Source: Neolewinella marina
GTDB lineage: Bacteria > Bacteroidota > Bacteroidia > Chitinophagales > Saprospiraceae
Length of the DNA: 64,000 nt
Direction: 5' to 3'
Assembly (NCBI RefSeq): GCF_002631205.1
Contig: NZ_PDLO01000001.1
Span: forward strand, 620,001 to 684,000
Part shown: positions 25,829-35,226 of the stretch, in pieces
How the letters are laid out: the number at the start of each line of letters is the position of its first letter
Position numbering within the stretch: position 1 is the first letter of the stretch
Position numbers and translations under genes: made by a program
The notes under the pieces: generated by a model
Databases searched by the model: none
What the model was told of the DNA's origin: nothing
Seen by the model: the letters and a program-made list of their open reading frames with translations, nothing else

Positions 25829-26724
25829 TCGTACAGCCCGGCCGCGACCCGGTAGGTATTGGCGTGGGCCTCGATGATGGTGGCCAACCGGTCGCTGTAT
25901 CCTCCCCCCATCGCAATTGCTACCGGCAGATTACGGCGGTGACAGCTTTCCAGCACGAAGCGGTCGCGCTCCTTGCAGCCCTGCAGGGTCATCGACAGCC
26001 GGCCCAGCTTGTCGGTCGCCAGCACGTCGACCCCGCTGAGGTAGAAGACCAGGTCGGGCTGCACCCCGTCGAGGAGGCCGGGCAGGTGGCGGCGCAGGGT
26101 ATCGAGGTACACTTCATCGCCCGTCTGGTCCGGCAGTCCGATGTCGAGATCCGACCGCTCCTTGCGGGCGGGATAGTTCCGCGCCCCGTGCATGCTGAAG
26201 GTGAATACCCGCGGCTCCTGGGCGAACAGGCTGGCGGTGCCGTTGCCCTGGTGTACGTCGAGATCGACGATGAGGACCCGCTCCACCTCCCCGGTGTGCA
26301 GCAGTTCATTGGCCGCAATGGCAATATCATTGAAGACGCAGAAGCCCTCCCCGTGGTCGGCAAAGGCGTGGTGGGTGCCCCCGGCAATGTTCAGGGCCAC
26401 CCCGTCGCGGAAGGCAAAACGCGCACATTCCAGGGTCCCCTGGGCAATGACGCGGCCCCGGGCCACCAGGTCAGGGCGCATCGGAAAGCCGATGGCGCGG
26501 GCCTCCTTCCGTGTCAGGGTATTATCGCGGAGCTTCGTCCAGTACGCCGCGGTGTGGGTCCGCAGAATGGCCTCCTCGGTCAGGGGTTCAGCCGTAAAGA
26601 ACTGCTGTTCCGTAACCGTCCCCTCGTACAGCAGCTGCTCCGGCAGCAAGGTGTACTTGTCCATCGGAAAACGGTGGCCGGGGGGCAACCGGTAGCGGTA
26701 TACGGGGCTGAAGGCGACCCGCAC
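25825..26724 (-). CDS. Histone deacetylase family protein (AcuC/HdaH-like)
   Basis: Zinc-dependent deacylase of the arginase/deacetylase fold, 299 residues. Bacterial members remove acetyl groups from lysines or small amines. Visible hallmarks are AGGTHHAFADHGEGFCVFND with the catalytic His pair, VLIVDLDVHQGNGTA with the zinc-binding Asp and His, and YLSGVDVLATDKLGRL with the second zinc Asp. The C-terminal GGGYSDR is also conserved. The substrate cannot be told from sequence. A 164-base inverted-repeat element lies between its start and the next gene upstream. Confidence 0.9.
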   Translation of the reverse strand: MRVAFSPVYRYRLPPGHRFPMDKYTLLPEQLLYEGTVTEQQFFTAEPLTEEAILRTHTAAYWTKLRDNTLTRKEARAIGFPMRPDLVARGRVIAQGTLECARFAFRDGVALNIAGGTHHAFADHGEGFCVFNDIAIAANELLHTGEVERVLIVDLDVHQGNGTASLFAQEPRVFTFSMHGARNYPARKERSDLDIGLPDQTGDEVYLDTLRRHLPGLLDGVQPDLVFYLSGVDVLATDKLGRLSMTLQGCKERDRFVLESCHRRNLPVAIAMGGGYSDRLATIIEAHANTYRVAAGLYD

Positions 26725-26729
26725 GACCT

Positions 26730-26893
26730 AGAGCTTGTTTGAGTTTTGCTCTTCTGACCGAAAATGAGTCACTTTTCGGGTGACCGAGGCGCTGGAAGTG
26801 GATCGTAGCCCAGCTACGAAGCCATTTTCAGCAACGAAGGGCAGGTGAAAAGGGGCCATTTGCAGGTCGAATGGTAAAGCTCAAACAAGCTCT
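26730..26893. repeat. 164-bp element with 14-bp terminal inverted repeats (MITE-like)
   Basis: AGAGCTTGTTTGAG (26730-26743) and CTCAAACAAGCTCT (26880-26893) are exact reverse complements bounding a non-coding stretch. Inside are further palindromes, CCGAAAA with TTTTCGG near 26759-26778 and CGTAGC with GCTACG near 26805-26820, so the whole could fold. The right end touches the stop codon of the minus-strand lipoprotein gene (26895-26893). Bounded size, perfect ends and internal symmetry suggest a small non-autonomous or REP-like repeat. No second copy was noticed in the window. Confidence 0.6.
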
Positions 26894-28401
26894 TAATTTA
26901 CCCGTTTGTAGGTGTAGTCGGTGTACCGCAGGATGTTGACGAAGGTGTTCTCGAAGCGATCGATCACGGCCTCCTCCAGGCTGCCGGCGTCGGCCGGGAT
27001 GACGGCCACCGGCGCGAACCGGAAGCTGGTGTGCAACAGGGTTTCCGGGTGGTCCTCCAGGACGAACTGGAAACGGGTGCCGTACTGTCCCGCCATCCGC
27101 AGGAAGTAGCGGGCCACGTCGTAGCCAATGTAGGCCTCATCCCGCGGGAGGGTCGAAAAGCGGTCGTAGAACTTGCGGCGGAACTCCCGCACCTTGGGAT
27201 CCAGCGGATCAATAAAGATGCTGCTGCTGATGTGCACGTTCGTTCCCTGCACGAATTCCGGGTTCAGGCGCTCGAAGTCAGCCCACTGGGGCAGTCCGTA
27301 CACCGCGACGTTGTCGCCGGCTTCCGCTCGCGTGGCCTGGTAGACCTGCCGCAGGAAGTTTGATACGAAGGCTTCGTCCTGGTAAACGGGCACCATGAAT
27401 ACGGTGCGCCGCCCCCGCAGGTAGGGCTTCAGGTCGGGAAAGGTTTCCCCGATGATCACCTCCTCCAGGGGCTCGGCCTGGCGGTCACCCGTCAGCAGTC
27501 GGTATTCGTCCTGGAAGTAGGCCAGCCTGCCCCGCTCCCCCTGGGGGGCCACCAGCACGATGCGGTCCGCGCCCTGGCTGCGATAGGCGTGGCCGAGCAG
27601 TTGCCGCAGGTGGGTTTCCAGGGTAGGATTGACCTGGATGTAGTTGGTATTTTTTTCGCTAATGCCCGTCGCCGCACTGTAGGGAGAAATGAGCACTTTC
27701 TCCTGCCCGCGCACCGCTTCCGCGACCAGGCTTACGTTCTCCTTCAGGTAAGGCCCGATGATGAGCTGGGAGCGCTGGTACTCCGGCGACTCCAGGATCG
27801 ACTGCACCTTGCGGGGGTTGGCCCGGCTGTCCTGCACCCGCACGTCGAAGAAGGTTTTTCCCTTCCGCAGTTCCTCCAGCGCCAGTTCGGCGCCACTGTA
27901 AAAGTGAAGTGCCCAGAGGGAATTCGCGTCGATCTTGTTAGTGCCCTCTCCGTAGCGGTCCGCCAGGAAAGGCAGCACAAAGTCAACGCCGTAACCGGTC
28001 AGCAGGCGGGATCCGTTGCGGCCGGTGCCGGTCTGGGTAACCGGGGGCAACCCCGGCGCGGCCGGTGCCGCGGGGGTCGGGGCCACGTAGGGGTGGCTGC
28101 CGTCCTCGGCGATGGGGGGCGTGGGCTGGCGATCCGTCCACACGATGGTATCCATGGTCTCCGTCGGGGCGTTCACCTCGATGTAGGTCCCGGTGGCCTC
28201 GTCGAAAACGCGGCGGCTCTGCACGGGGTCCAGCACTTCTTCATCCCGGTCCGGGCGGTTGCCCGCCGTGGAGCGGTCGTCGTCTACCGGGCGGAAGAGG
28301 GCACAGGAGGAGGTGACCGTCGTCAGCAGCAGCGCCAGTAGGCAGTGATACAGGAGGCTACTCCCACTCGATGGTAGCCGGCGGCTTGGTACTGATGTCA
28401 T
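26893..28401 (-). CDS. Lipoprotein with type 1 periplasmic-binding-protein domain
   Basis: The 502-residue protein starts with a hydrophobic segment ending in TVTSSC, a likely lipobox with Cys33. A low-complexity Pro/Thr-rich linker (about 45-125) follows, then a domain resembling ABC-type amino-acid (Leu-binding-like) receptors: [33 protein letters not shown] and [10 protein letters not shown]. No transporter subunits are nearby, and Bacteroidota use such proteins in unclear envelope roles. The chosen ATG overlaps guaA by 44 bases; no later start would keep the signal sequence. The stop codon adjoins the 164-bp element. Confidence 0.78.
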   Translation of the reverse strand: MTSVPSRRLPSSGSSLLYHCLLALLLTTVTSSCALFRPVDDDRSTAGNRPDRDEEVLDPVQSRRVFDEATGTYIEVNAPTETMDTIVWTDRQPTPPIAEDGSHPYVAPTPAAPAAPGLPPVTQTGTGRNGSRLLTGYGVDFVLPFLADRYGEGTNKIDANSLWALHFYSGAELALEELRKGKTFFDVRVQDSRANPRKVQSILESPEYQRSQLIIGPYLKENVSLVAEAVRGQEKVLISPYSAATGISEKNTNYIQVNPTLETHLRQLLGHAYRSQGADRIVLVAPQGERGRLAYFQDEYRLLTGDRQAEPLEEVIIGETFPDLKPYLRGRRTVFMVPVYQDEAFVSNFLRQVYQATRAEAGDNVAVYGLPQWADFERLNPEFVQGTNVHISSSIFIDPLDPKVREFRRKFYDRFSTLPRDEAYIGYDVARYFLRMAGQYGTRFQFVLEDHPETLLHTSFRFAPVAVIPADAGSLEEAVIDRFENTFVNILRYTDYTYKRVN

Positions 28402-29896
28402 AAACGACGCGGTTGATTCCTTTTACGTTATTGATGATGGAACTGGAGACGGCGGCCAGAAAGTCGTAGGGCAGGTGACTCCATTCGGCGGTCATTCCAT
28501 CGGTGGACGTTACCGCCCGTAACGCAACCGCCTGCTCGTAAGTGCGCTCGTCGCCCATTACGCCCACGGATTGGACGGGCAGCAGGATGGTCCCCGCCTG
28601 CCATACCTGGTCGTAAAGGCCGTACTCCCGCATTTTGTTGATGTAGATGGCGTCGGCCTCCTGTAGCAGGCGGACTTTCTCCGGGGTGATATCGCCCAGG
28701 ATCCGGATGGCCAGCCCCGGCCCGGGGAAGGGGTGGCGGCCGATCAGGTGGGCCGGCATGCCGAGCTCTCCGCCTACGCGGCGCACCTCGTCCTTGAAGA
28801 GGTTGCGCAGAGGCTCCACGATCTTGAGTCCCATTTTTTCGGGCAGCCCGCCTACGTTGTGGTGGCTCTTGATGGTGACTGAGGGGCCGTGTACGCTCAC
28901 GCTTTCGATCACGTCGGGGTAGATGGTCCCCTGGGCCAAATATTTGATGTTGGTCAGTTTTTTGGCCTCCCGCTCGAATACCTCAATGAAGACCCGGCCG
29001 ATGGCCTTGCGTTTCTTTTCGGGGTCGGATTCACCGGCCAGGGCGCCGTAGAATTCCTGCTTGGCGTCGATGGCCGTCACGTTCAGGCCCATGCCCTCGT
29101 AGCTGCGCTCCACCTCCTCGAACTCCCCCTTGCGGAGCAGTCCATTGTCGATGAAGAAGCAGAACAGCCGGTCGCCGATGGCCCGGTGCAGCAGCATGGC
29201 CGCTACGGAGCTGTCCACTCCCCCGCTCAGTCCGAGCAGTACGCGGTCCTCGCCGACCTTCTCCCGCAGCTCTTCGACGGTCTGCTCAATGAAGTGGGCC
29301 GGCGTCCAGTCTCCGGTGCATCCGGCGATGTTGATCACGAAGTTTTCCAACAGTTGCTTGCCGTCCAGGCTATGGTACACCTCGGGGTGAAACTGGATGC
29401 AGTACACCGGGTGGGCAAAGCGGTCTACGCTGCCGAAGGCCGCCACTTCCACGTCGGCCGTTGAGGCCAGCAGTTCAAAACCCTCGGGAAGGTCCTGGAT
29501 GGTATCGCCGTGCGACATCCACACCTGGGAGCCGGTTTCGATTCCCGCAAACAGGTCGCTGGACCCTTGCACCCGCCCCAGATTGGCCTTGCCGTATTCC
29601 CGCTTGAGGCTGCGGCTCACGGTACCGCCGTAGTGGTTGGCGATGTACTGGGCCCCGTAGCAGATGCCGAGGACCGGCAGTTTGCCCACGACCTTGTCGA
29701 GCTCCGGGTGGAGGGCCCGCTCCTCGCGCACGCTGAAGGGGCTACCGCTCAGGATGACCGCGCGGTAGCTGTCGTCCAGCTCCGGGATCTTGTTGTAGGG
29801 GACGATTTCACTGTACACGTTGAGCTCCCGAATGCGGCGAGCGATGAGTTGAGTGTACTGACTGCCGAAGTCGAGAATAAGCACCTTTTCCGTCAT
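28358..29896 (-). CDS. guaA: GMP synthase (glutamine-hydrolysing)
   Basis: Converts XMP to GMP using glutamine and ATP. The 512-residue protein has an N-terminal class I glutamine amidotransferase domain ([18 protein letters not shown], catalytic Cys in LGICYGAQ, His-Glu in QFHPEVYHS), an ATP pyrophosphatase domain with the P-loop [14 protein letters not shown], and the C-terminal dimerisation domain ending [16 protein letters not shown]. The frame is open to 29914, but ATG 29896 ([11 protein letters not shown]) is the family start. A perfect promoter box ends four bases before this ATG, so the mRNA may be leaderless. Confidence 0.97.
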   Translation of the reverse strand: MTEKVLILDFGSQYTQLIARRIRELNVYSEIVPYNKIPELDDSYRAVILSGSPFSVREERALHPELDKVVGKLPVLGICYGAQYIANHYGGTVSRSLKREYGKANLGRVQGSSDLFAGIETGSQVWMSHGDTIQDLPEGFELLASTADVEVAAFGSVDRFAHPVYCIQFHPEVYHSLDGKQLLENFVINIAGCTGDWTPAHFIEQTVEELREKVGEDRVLLGLSGGVDSSVAAMLLHRAIGDRLFCFFIDNGLLRKGEFEEVERSYEGMGLNVTAIDAKQEFYGALAGESDPEKKRKAIGRVFIEVFEREAKKLTNIKYLAQGTIYPDVIESVSVHGPSVTIKSHHNVGGLPEKMGLKIVEPLRNLFKDEVRRVGGELGMPAHLIGRHPFPGPGLAIRILGDITPEKVRLLQEADAIYINKMREYGLYDQVWQAGTILLPVQSVGVMGDERTYEQAVALRAVTSTDGMTAEWSHLPYDFLAAVSSSIINNVKGINRVVYDISTKPPATIEWE

Positions 29897-29900
29897 GCCG

Positions 29901-29908
29901 CAAATATA
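29901..29908 (-). promoter_or_regulatory. guaA promoter -7 box, possibly leaderless start
   Basis: TATATTTG on the minus strand matches the Bacteroidota sigma-70 -7 consensus TAnnTTTG. Only CGGC separates it from the guaA ATG at 29896, placing the predicted transcription start at or next to the start codon. No clear -33 TTG was found. Confidence 0.6.
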
Positions 29909-29978
29909 GCGCAAAGGGCTTTGGGCGGGGACGCGGGTGCCGGGAACTTTGGAAAGGAGCCGGTATTGCAGCAGCGGC

Positions 29979-30299
29979 CTACATGTTGCACTGGCAATTC
30001 TCCAGGCACTCGATGATGAGGCTGACGTCGCGCTCCTTGAGGGAATACATTACGGAACGTCCGTCGCGCTTGGCGCTGAGGATCCCCTTCAGTTTCATGG
30101 TCTGCAGGTGGTGGCTGACCAGCGACTGCTCGGATTCCAGTGCATCGGTGATGCTGGTGACGCTGAGGCGGGGGTGTTGTTCGAGCAAATGCACGATCCC
30201 CAGCCGCAGGGGGTGGGCTACCGTTTTCAGAATGAAGGCGATGCGTTCCAGCTTCTCGGCTTCCTGAGGATTTAATACGGTAGGCTTGATCTGTTTCAT
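29979..30299 (-). CDS. ArsR-family transcriptional regulator with C-terminal cysteine cluster
   Basis: Small winged-helix DNA-binding protein of 106 residues. The core reads [15 protein letters not shown] followed by the recognition region [20 protein letters not shown] and the wing [10 protein letters not shown], as in ArsR/SmtB repressors. The C-terminus has Cys98, Cys102 and Cys104 (CLENCQC), which could bind a metal or respond to redox state; the classical helix-3 CxC metal site is absent. The frame is open to 30419, but ATG 30299 gives a normal-sized protein. No obvious target operon is adjacent. Confidence 0.85.
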   Translation of the reverse strand: MKQIKPTVLNPQEAEKLERIAFILKTVAHPLRLGIVHLLEQHPRLSVTSITDALESEQSLVSHHLQTMKLKGILSAKRDGRSVMYSLKERDVSLIIECLENCQCNM

Positions 30300-30376
30300 G
30301 CTGGGGCAGGGAATATTGCCCTTAAATACAAGATATGGCCCGATTGGGTTGTATCCCCCCGGGCGAAGGGGTGGAT

Positions 30377-30411
30377 GGTTCGTGCGCAAGCGGACCGCCG
30401 GCGCACGAACC
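30377..30411 (-). other. 11-bp hairpin downstream of mdh
   Basis: GGTTCGTGCGC (30377-30387) is the exact reverse complement of GCGCACGAACC (30401-30411), around a 13-base loop and directly after the mdh stop on the minus strand. No T-run follows, so this is a 3'-end stem-loop rather than a proven terminator. Confidence 0.5.
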
Positions 30412-30424
30412 CTGACCATCCCGA

Positions 30425-31360
30425 CTAGGAAATGTCCAGTCCTTCGAATACCTCCATCACCTCCCGTACGTGGTCGGCGCTGGTGTTCAGCAGGTCCATT
30501 TCCGCTTCGTTGAGCTTCAGTTCGATGATGTCGACGATGCCCTCCTTGCCCAGCTTCACGGGGACGCCAAGGAAGATGTCGTTCATGCCGTACTCGCCGT
30601 TCAGTTTGGCGCAGCAGGGGAAGATGCGGTTCTCGTCGCGGATGATGCTGGCCACCATCTGGGCGGCGGCGGCGCCGGGGGCGTACCAGGCCGAGGTGCC
30701 CATCAGCTTGACCAGCTCTCCCCCACCCTTCTTGGTGCGGTCGACGATGGCGTCCAGGTCCTCCTCCGAGATCATTTCCGTTACGGGGATACCGCTGACG
30801 GTGGTGTAGCGGGGCAGGGGTACCATCGTATCACCGTGGCCGCCGAGCAGCATGGCCTGGATGTCCTTGGGGCTCACGTCCAGCGCCGTAGCCAGGAAGG
30901 CACGGTAGCGGGCCGTATCCAGGATACCGGCCATTCCGAAGACGCGGCTGCTGTCCAGTCCGCTGGCCTTGTAGGCCGCGTGGGTCATCACGTCCAGGGG
31001 ATTGGACACCACGATGATGATGGGGTTCTTGGAGTGCTCCATGATCGACTTGGTTACCATGGTCACGATCTTGGCGTTGGTCGAGATGAGGTCGTCGCGG
31101 CTCATACCCGGCTTGCGGGGGATGCCGGCGGTGATGACCACGATGTCGCTGTCGGCCGTGTCCGCGTAGTTCTCGGTGCCGGTCAGCCGGGTGCTGTAGT
31201 TGTCGATGCTGGCCTGCTGCCAGGAGTCGAGCGCCTTGCCCCGGGCCATGTCACCCTTGATGTCGAGTACTACTACCTCGCGGACGAGGTCCTGGTGGGC
31301 CAGTACGTTGGCTACGGTGGCACCTACGTTTCCGGCGCCGACTACGGTTACTTTGCTCAT
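30425..31360 (-). CDS. mdh: Malate dehydrogenase (LDH-like type)
   Basis: Oxidises malate to oxaloacetate with NAD in the TCA cycle. The 311-residue protein has the NAD loop VVGAGNVGATVANVL, the acidic strand-end residue in VVLDIKGD, the substrate loop AGIPRKPGMSRDDL with the Arg typical of malate specificity, NPLDVMTH, and the catalytic LGGHGDTMVP. The frame is open to 31462, but the ATG at 31360 (MSKVTVVGAGNVG) is the family start. Confidence 0.95.
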   Translation of the reverse strand: MSKVTVVGAGNVGATVANVLAHQDLVREVVVLDIKGDMARGKALDSWQQASIDNYSTRLTGTENYADTADSDIVVITAGIPRKPGMSRDDLISTNAKIVTMVTKSIMEHSKNPIIIVVSNPLDVMTHAAYKASGLDSSRVFGMAGILDTARYRAFLATALDVSPKDIQAMLLGGHGDTMVPLPRYTTVSGIPVTEMISEEDLDAIVDRTKKGGGELVKLMGTSAWYAPGAAAAQMVASIIRDENRIFPCCAKLNGEYGMNDIFLGVPVKLGKEGIVDIIELKLNEAEMDLLNTSADHVREVMEVFEGLDIS

Positions 31361-31539
31361 TACTTGCTTACGGTTTTTGTTACTCCCCGCCCAGCAAATA
31401 GGTTGAGCGGCAAGATATTGTTTGAAGGGTTGGGCGAAAGTAGCCAAATTTCGACTTACCACAGCAAATGCCGCCAGTGTGACGCGTGGCCCCGACGGCG
31501 CGGGCTACATTTACGGAAAATATCACAACCCTACCCCAG

Positions 31540-33057
31540 ATGCAGCCACGGCTACTCAGTGTTTTATTCCTTCTGTTTACGGCCTTCCTTCCCACCACCA
31601 CCCAGGGCCAGACGGTCATCCGAGGCTGCGCCACCAACGGCCGCTCGGCCTGGATCGACGCCTACCAGTCCGGCCGCATCAAGCCCGTGCCGAAGTCGGC
31701 GGCCGTGAAATACATCCCCGTCCACCTGACCCTGGTCGGCGACGACAACGGCGCCGGCTACGCCGATCCCCTCACCGTACTGCAGAGCTTCGAACTCCTC
31801 AATGAGGACTTCGCCAAGATCGACGTCCGCTTCTTCATCGATAACGACATCGACTACCTCAACAGCACCCTTTACTACGACCACGACTTTTCCACCGGCG
31901 CCGACCTGATGCGCAATTTCAACCGCCCCAATACCGTCAACAGCTACATCGTGGGCAATCCCGCCGGCGCCTGCGGCTACTACAGCGGCCGCGGCGACGG
32001 CATCGCGCTCGGCATCGACTGCATCAGCCCGGGCGAGCGGACCTGGAGCCACGAAGTTGGCCACTTCTTCGGTCTGCCCCACACCTTCTACGGCTGGGAA
32101 AGCAAGGACGACATCGCCAACGTCGACGCCTTTGACAAACCCGCCCCCGCTACCCTGACCTACAACGGCCGCACGGTCGAAGTGGAGCGGGTCGACGGCA
32201 GCAACTGCGAGGACGCGGCCGACGGCTTTTGCGATACCCCCCCGGATTACCTGCCGGAGCGGTGGCGGTGCAACGCCCAGGGCATCTACCCCGACAGCCT
32301 GCTCGACCCCGACTCCACCCGCTTCGCCGTACAGGCCGAAAACATCATGAGCTACGCCTTCGACGGCTGCGTGGAAAGCTTCTCCCCCTCCCAGATCACG
32401 GCCATGAACACCAACCTGGGTGGCCGCCTCGGACTGGAGCAGCGCAATACCCCCTCCTTCGCCCCGGCCCGGGCCGCCGACCTCACCCTGCTGAGCCCCG
32501 CCAACAACGAGACCGTCCAGTTTTCCGACAGCGTACAGCTGGTCTGGAACAGCGTGCCGAACGCGGACTTCTACCTGGTCCAGCTCCACATCAGCCAGAA
32601 CTTCAATGGCTCCGTCTACACCTCCTTTTTCACCTCGGATACGGCCACGGTGATCAAGGACATCCTCAACCCCAATACCCGCTACTACTGGCGCGTACGG
32701 CCCGTGAACCGCTACGACGTAAGCGGCTCCTTCAGCGGCTACCAGCGTTTCCGCAACGGCATGTACACCACCGCCACCGTGGACGCCAGCCTGGATGCGG
32801 GGATCTCCATTGCCCCCAACCCCACGGCCGCCGGTGCCCCGCTGGCGATTAACGGCAAGGACCTGGGCGCCGGCGGTGAGCTCACCGTTCAACTCATCGA
32901 CCTGGCCGGCCGCGTGCTCGTGGACCAGCCCCGCCGCCGGGTGGGACAGCAGTTCACCACCCAGCTGCCCACCGACGGGCTCGCGCCGGGCACTTACTTC
33001 GTCCGCCTGCGGCTCGACGATCGCCTGGTCACCCGCCGGATAGTGGTCACGCCCTAA
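31540..33057 (+). CDS. Secreted metzincin metalloprotease with type IX secretion signal
   Basis: The 505-residue protein has a signal peptide (about 1-23, ending TTTQGQ). The zinc motif HEVGHFFGLPH spans residues 171-181, with His171, Glu172, His175 and His181, and fits pappalysin/cytophagalysin-like (M43) proteases. MSYAFDGC later on may supply the Met-turn. A fibronectin-like domain (around LLSPANNETVQFSDSVQLVW) and a C-terminal type IX sorting domain (from IAPNPTAAGAP to the end, with GTYFVRLRLDD) follow. It is probably exported through the periplasm and released or surface-bound. The ATG at 31540 starts at the signal peptide. The substrate is unknown. Confidence 0.88.
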   Translation: MQPRLLSVLFLLFTAFLPTTTQGQTVIRGCATNGRSAWIDAYQSGRIKPVPKSAAVKYIPVHLTLVGDDNGAGYADPLTVLQSFELLNEDFAKIDVRFFIDNDIDYLNSTLYYDHDFSTGADLMRNFNRPNTVNSYIVGNPAGACGYYSGRGDGIALGIDCISPGERTWSHEVGHFFGLPHTFYGWESKDDIANVDAFDKPAPATLTYNGRTVEVERVDGSNCEDAADGFCDTPPDYLPERWRCNAQGIYPDSLLDPDSTRFAVQAENIMSYAFDGCVESFSPSQITAMNTNLGGRLGLEQRNTPSFAPARAADLTLLSPANNETVQFSDSVQLVWNSVPNADFYLVQLHISQNFNGSVYTSFFTSDTATVIKDILNPNTRYYWRVRPVNRYDVSGSFSGYQRFRNGMYTTATVDASLDAGISIAPNPTAAGAPLAINGKDLGAGGELTVQLIDLAGRVLVDQPRRRVGQQFTTQLPTDGLAPGTYFVRLRLDDRLVTRRIVVTP

Positions 33058-33060
33058 GGG

Positions 33061-35217
33061 CTAGCGCCCCACGATGGTCATCTCCTCCACCAGGTGGGGC
33101 GCGCCCCCGAACTTGTCGATGAGGAAGAGCACGTAGCGGATATCCACCATGATGTTCCGGCAGATGCTGGGATCGTAGTGAACGTCCGACATCGTGCTCT
33201 GCCAGGTACGGTCAAAGTTCAGCCCCACCAGCTGCCCCTTGCCGTTCAGGGCCGGACTGCCGCTGTTGCCCCCGGTGGTGTGGTTGGAGCCGAGGACGCA
33301 GACCGGCATCCGGCCATCCTCGGTGGCGTACTGACCGTAATCCTTAGCTTGGTGAAGCTCCCGCAACTTCAGGGGAACGTCGAACTCGTAGTCGCCGGGC
33401 TGATACTTCGCGATCACCCCGTCGAGGTAGGTCTGGTAGTCGTATTGGTCACCGTCCAGCCCCGTAAACCCTTCAAACTGCCCGTAGCTGACCCGCAGCG
33501 TGCTGTTGGCGTCCGGGTAGAGGTTGCGTTCGGGGAAAAAGCGCAGCAGTCCCTCCATGTACCGCCGCTGCAGCGCATTGATGCGCTCGGCGTAGGCATT
33601 GTAGGGGTCGACGATGTGCCGCTCGTTGTAGCCGTTGAGCTGGCGGACGAACTGGTAAGCGCGGTCCCCTTCCACGTTCTCCAGGAAGGCAGCCGGATCG
33701 TTGCGCAGCAGTTCCAGGAGGCGGTCGCCCCGCGTCAGGTAACTGTGGTCAAAGAGGTCGTCGATCAGGGCGTCGTAGGATTTGGCGAAGGCCAGCTGGT
33801 CCGTGGCAAAGGACGAGCGGTGATCGGCCGGCACTTCATTGTAGTAGGCGCGGAGCAGCGAGCGGGCCACTTCACGGTCCACCGCGGCACTGTACCCCCG
33901 GTAGAATCCTTCCAGGTACTCCAGCAACCGGGGTACCCGCTCCCGGAAAGCTTCCATACCGTTGCTTTCGGCCCGGCGGATTTCTCCCGCCAGCTGGTTG
34001 GCGATGCGGAAGAGGTCGACGTTGTAGTTGATCTCCCCCACGTAGGCCCGGGTGATTTCCAAAGGTTCCCGCTCCTGGTAGAGGGCGTTCAGTTCCGGCA
34101 GCAGGTCACCGTAGGCTTCGCGGGCGGAGGGCTTTCCATCCAGCCGCTGGGTAAACTCCCGCTCGAAGGCCCGCCGCTCGGCTACGGCGTTGACGGCGGC
34201 GACGCCCTGGCTTTCCCCCCGCCACTTTTTCCAGGCGTTGGCGATGCGCGCCTGTTTGCTGGCGTAGTCAATCTTGATTTGGGGGTTGGCGCGCATGGCA
34301 CTGTCGATCACGGCCAGACTGCGGTCGCGCATTCCGATGCGGATGGGATTGATCACCTCGGTGCGCTGCTGCATCGCCGTGGCGGGCAGGTAGCTGTCGG
34401 TAGTCCCCGGAAAGCCGAAGACCATGGAGAAATCGCCGGGCTCGGTGCCCGCCAGGCTGATCTCCAGGTGCTGACGGGGCCGCAGGGGTACATTCTCGGC
34501 AGCGTATTCCGCGGGGCTGCCGTCGGGGGCGGTGTAGATGCGGAAGAGGCTGAAGTCGCCCGTGTGCCGCGGCCACTCCCAGTTATCGGTATCGGCCCCG
34601 AACTTGCCGATCGACGAAGGCGGTGCCCCCACCAGGCGAATGTCCTGGTAGGTCTTGGTGACGAAGGCGTAGTAGCGGTTGCCCTCGTAGAAGGGCTTCA
34701 CCAGCACCTCCTCGAAGTCTCCCAGGGCGTAGCCGGATTTAAGTTCGGCGGTATTGGCCTGTACGACCCGCGCACGGTCCTTTTCGCTCATCTCGGTAGT
34801 TACGCCGGCCAGTACGCGGTCGGTGACGTCCTCAATGCGGTCGATGAAGGTGACAAAAAGGCCCTTGTTGGGCAGTTCTTCGGCCTGGTTCATGGCCCAG
34901 AATCCGTCCTCCAGGTAGTTGTGGTCCAGGGAGGAGTGTTCCTGGATGGCGCCGAATCCACAATGATGGTTGGTCAGCACCAGGCCCTGGTCGCTGATGA
35001 CCTCTCCCGTACAGAAGCCCCCGAAGTGGACTATGGCGTCCTTCAGGCTGCCGCGGTTGATGCTGTAGATATCTTCGGCGGTAATTTCCATGCCCATCGC
35101 CCGCATCTCTTCCTCGTTGAGGTTTTCCAGCAGGAGGGGGAGCCACATGCCCCCGCCGGCGCGGAGGGTCAGGGTGGTCAGCAATACCAGGGAGAAAAGC
35201 AGTAGTCGGTGTAACAT
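33061..35217 (-). CDS. S46-family dipeptidyl peptidase, DPP11-type (Asp/Glu-specific)
   Basis: Periplasmic exopeptidase that removes dipeptides from the N-terminus of peptides. The 718-residue protein has a signal peptide (about 1-20), GGMWLP at the mature start, the catalytic His85 in LTNHHCG with Cys69 and Cys86 positioned for a disulfide, and the nucleophile Ser in GGNSGSP near residue 652. The residue 18 positions after that Ser is Arg (in NFDRTW). In the family this position is Arg in DPP11, which prefers acidic P1 residues, and Gly in DPP7, so DPP11 is predicted. It is convergent with the metalloprotease gene. Confidence 0.92.
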   Translation of the reverse strand: MLHRLLLFSLVLLTTLTLRAGGGMWLPLLLENLNEEEMRAMGMEITAEDIYSINRGSLKDAIVHFGGFCTGEVISDQGLVLTNHHCGFGAIQEHSSLDHNYLEDGFWAMNQAEELPNKGLFVTFIDRIEDVTDRVLAGVTTEMSEKDRARVVQANTAELKSGYALGDFEEVLVKPFYEGNRYYAFVTKTYQDIRLVGAPPSSIGKFGADTDNWEWPRHTGDFSLFRIYTAPDGSPAEYAAENVPLRPRQHLEISLAGTEPGDFSMVFGFPGTTDSYLPATAMQQRTEVINPIRIGMRDRSLAVIDSAMRANPQIKIDYASKQARIANAWKKWRGESQGVAAVNAVAERRAFEREFTQRLDGKPSAREAYGDLLPELNALYQEREPLEITRAYVGEINYNVDLFRIANQLAGEIRRAESNGMEAFRERVPRLLEYLEGFYRGYSAAVDREVARSLLRAYYNEVPADHRSSFATDQLAFAKSYDALIDDLFDHSYLTRGDRLLELLRNDPAAFLENVEGDRAYQFVRQLNGYNERHIVDPYNAYAERINALQRRYMEGLLRFFPERNLYPDANSTLRVSYGQFEGFTGLDGDQYDYQTYLDGVIAKYQPGDYEFDVPLKLRELHQAKDYGQYATEDGRMPVCVLGSNHTTGGNSGSPALNGKGQLVGLNFDRTWQSTMSDVHYDPSICRNIMVDIRYVLFLIDKFGGAPHLVEEMTIVGR

Positions 35218-35226
35218 GATCGGGGC

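Noticed and set aside
33094-35205. 703-codon open frame opposite the S46 peptidase
   Set aside because: Antisense shadow of a gene with clear catalytic residues; no signal peptide or domain.
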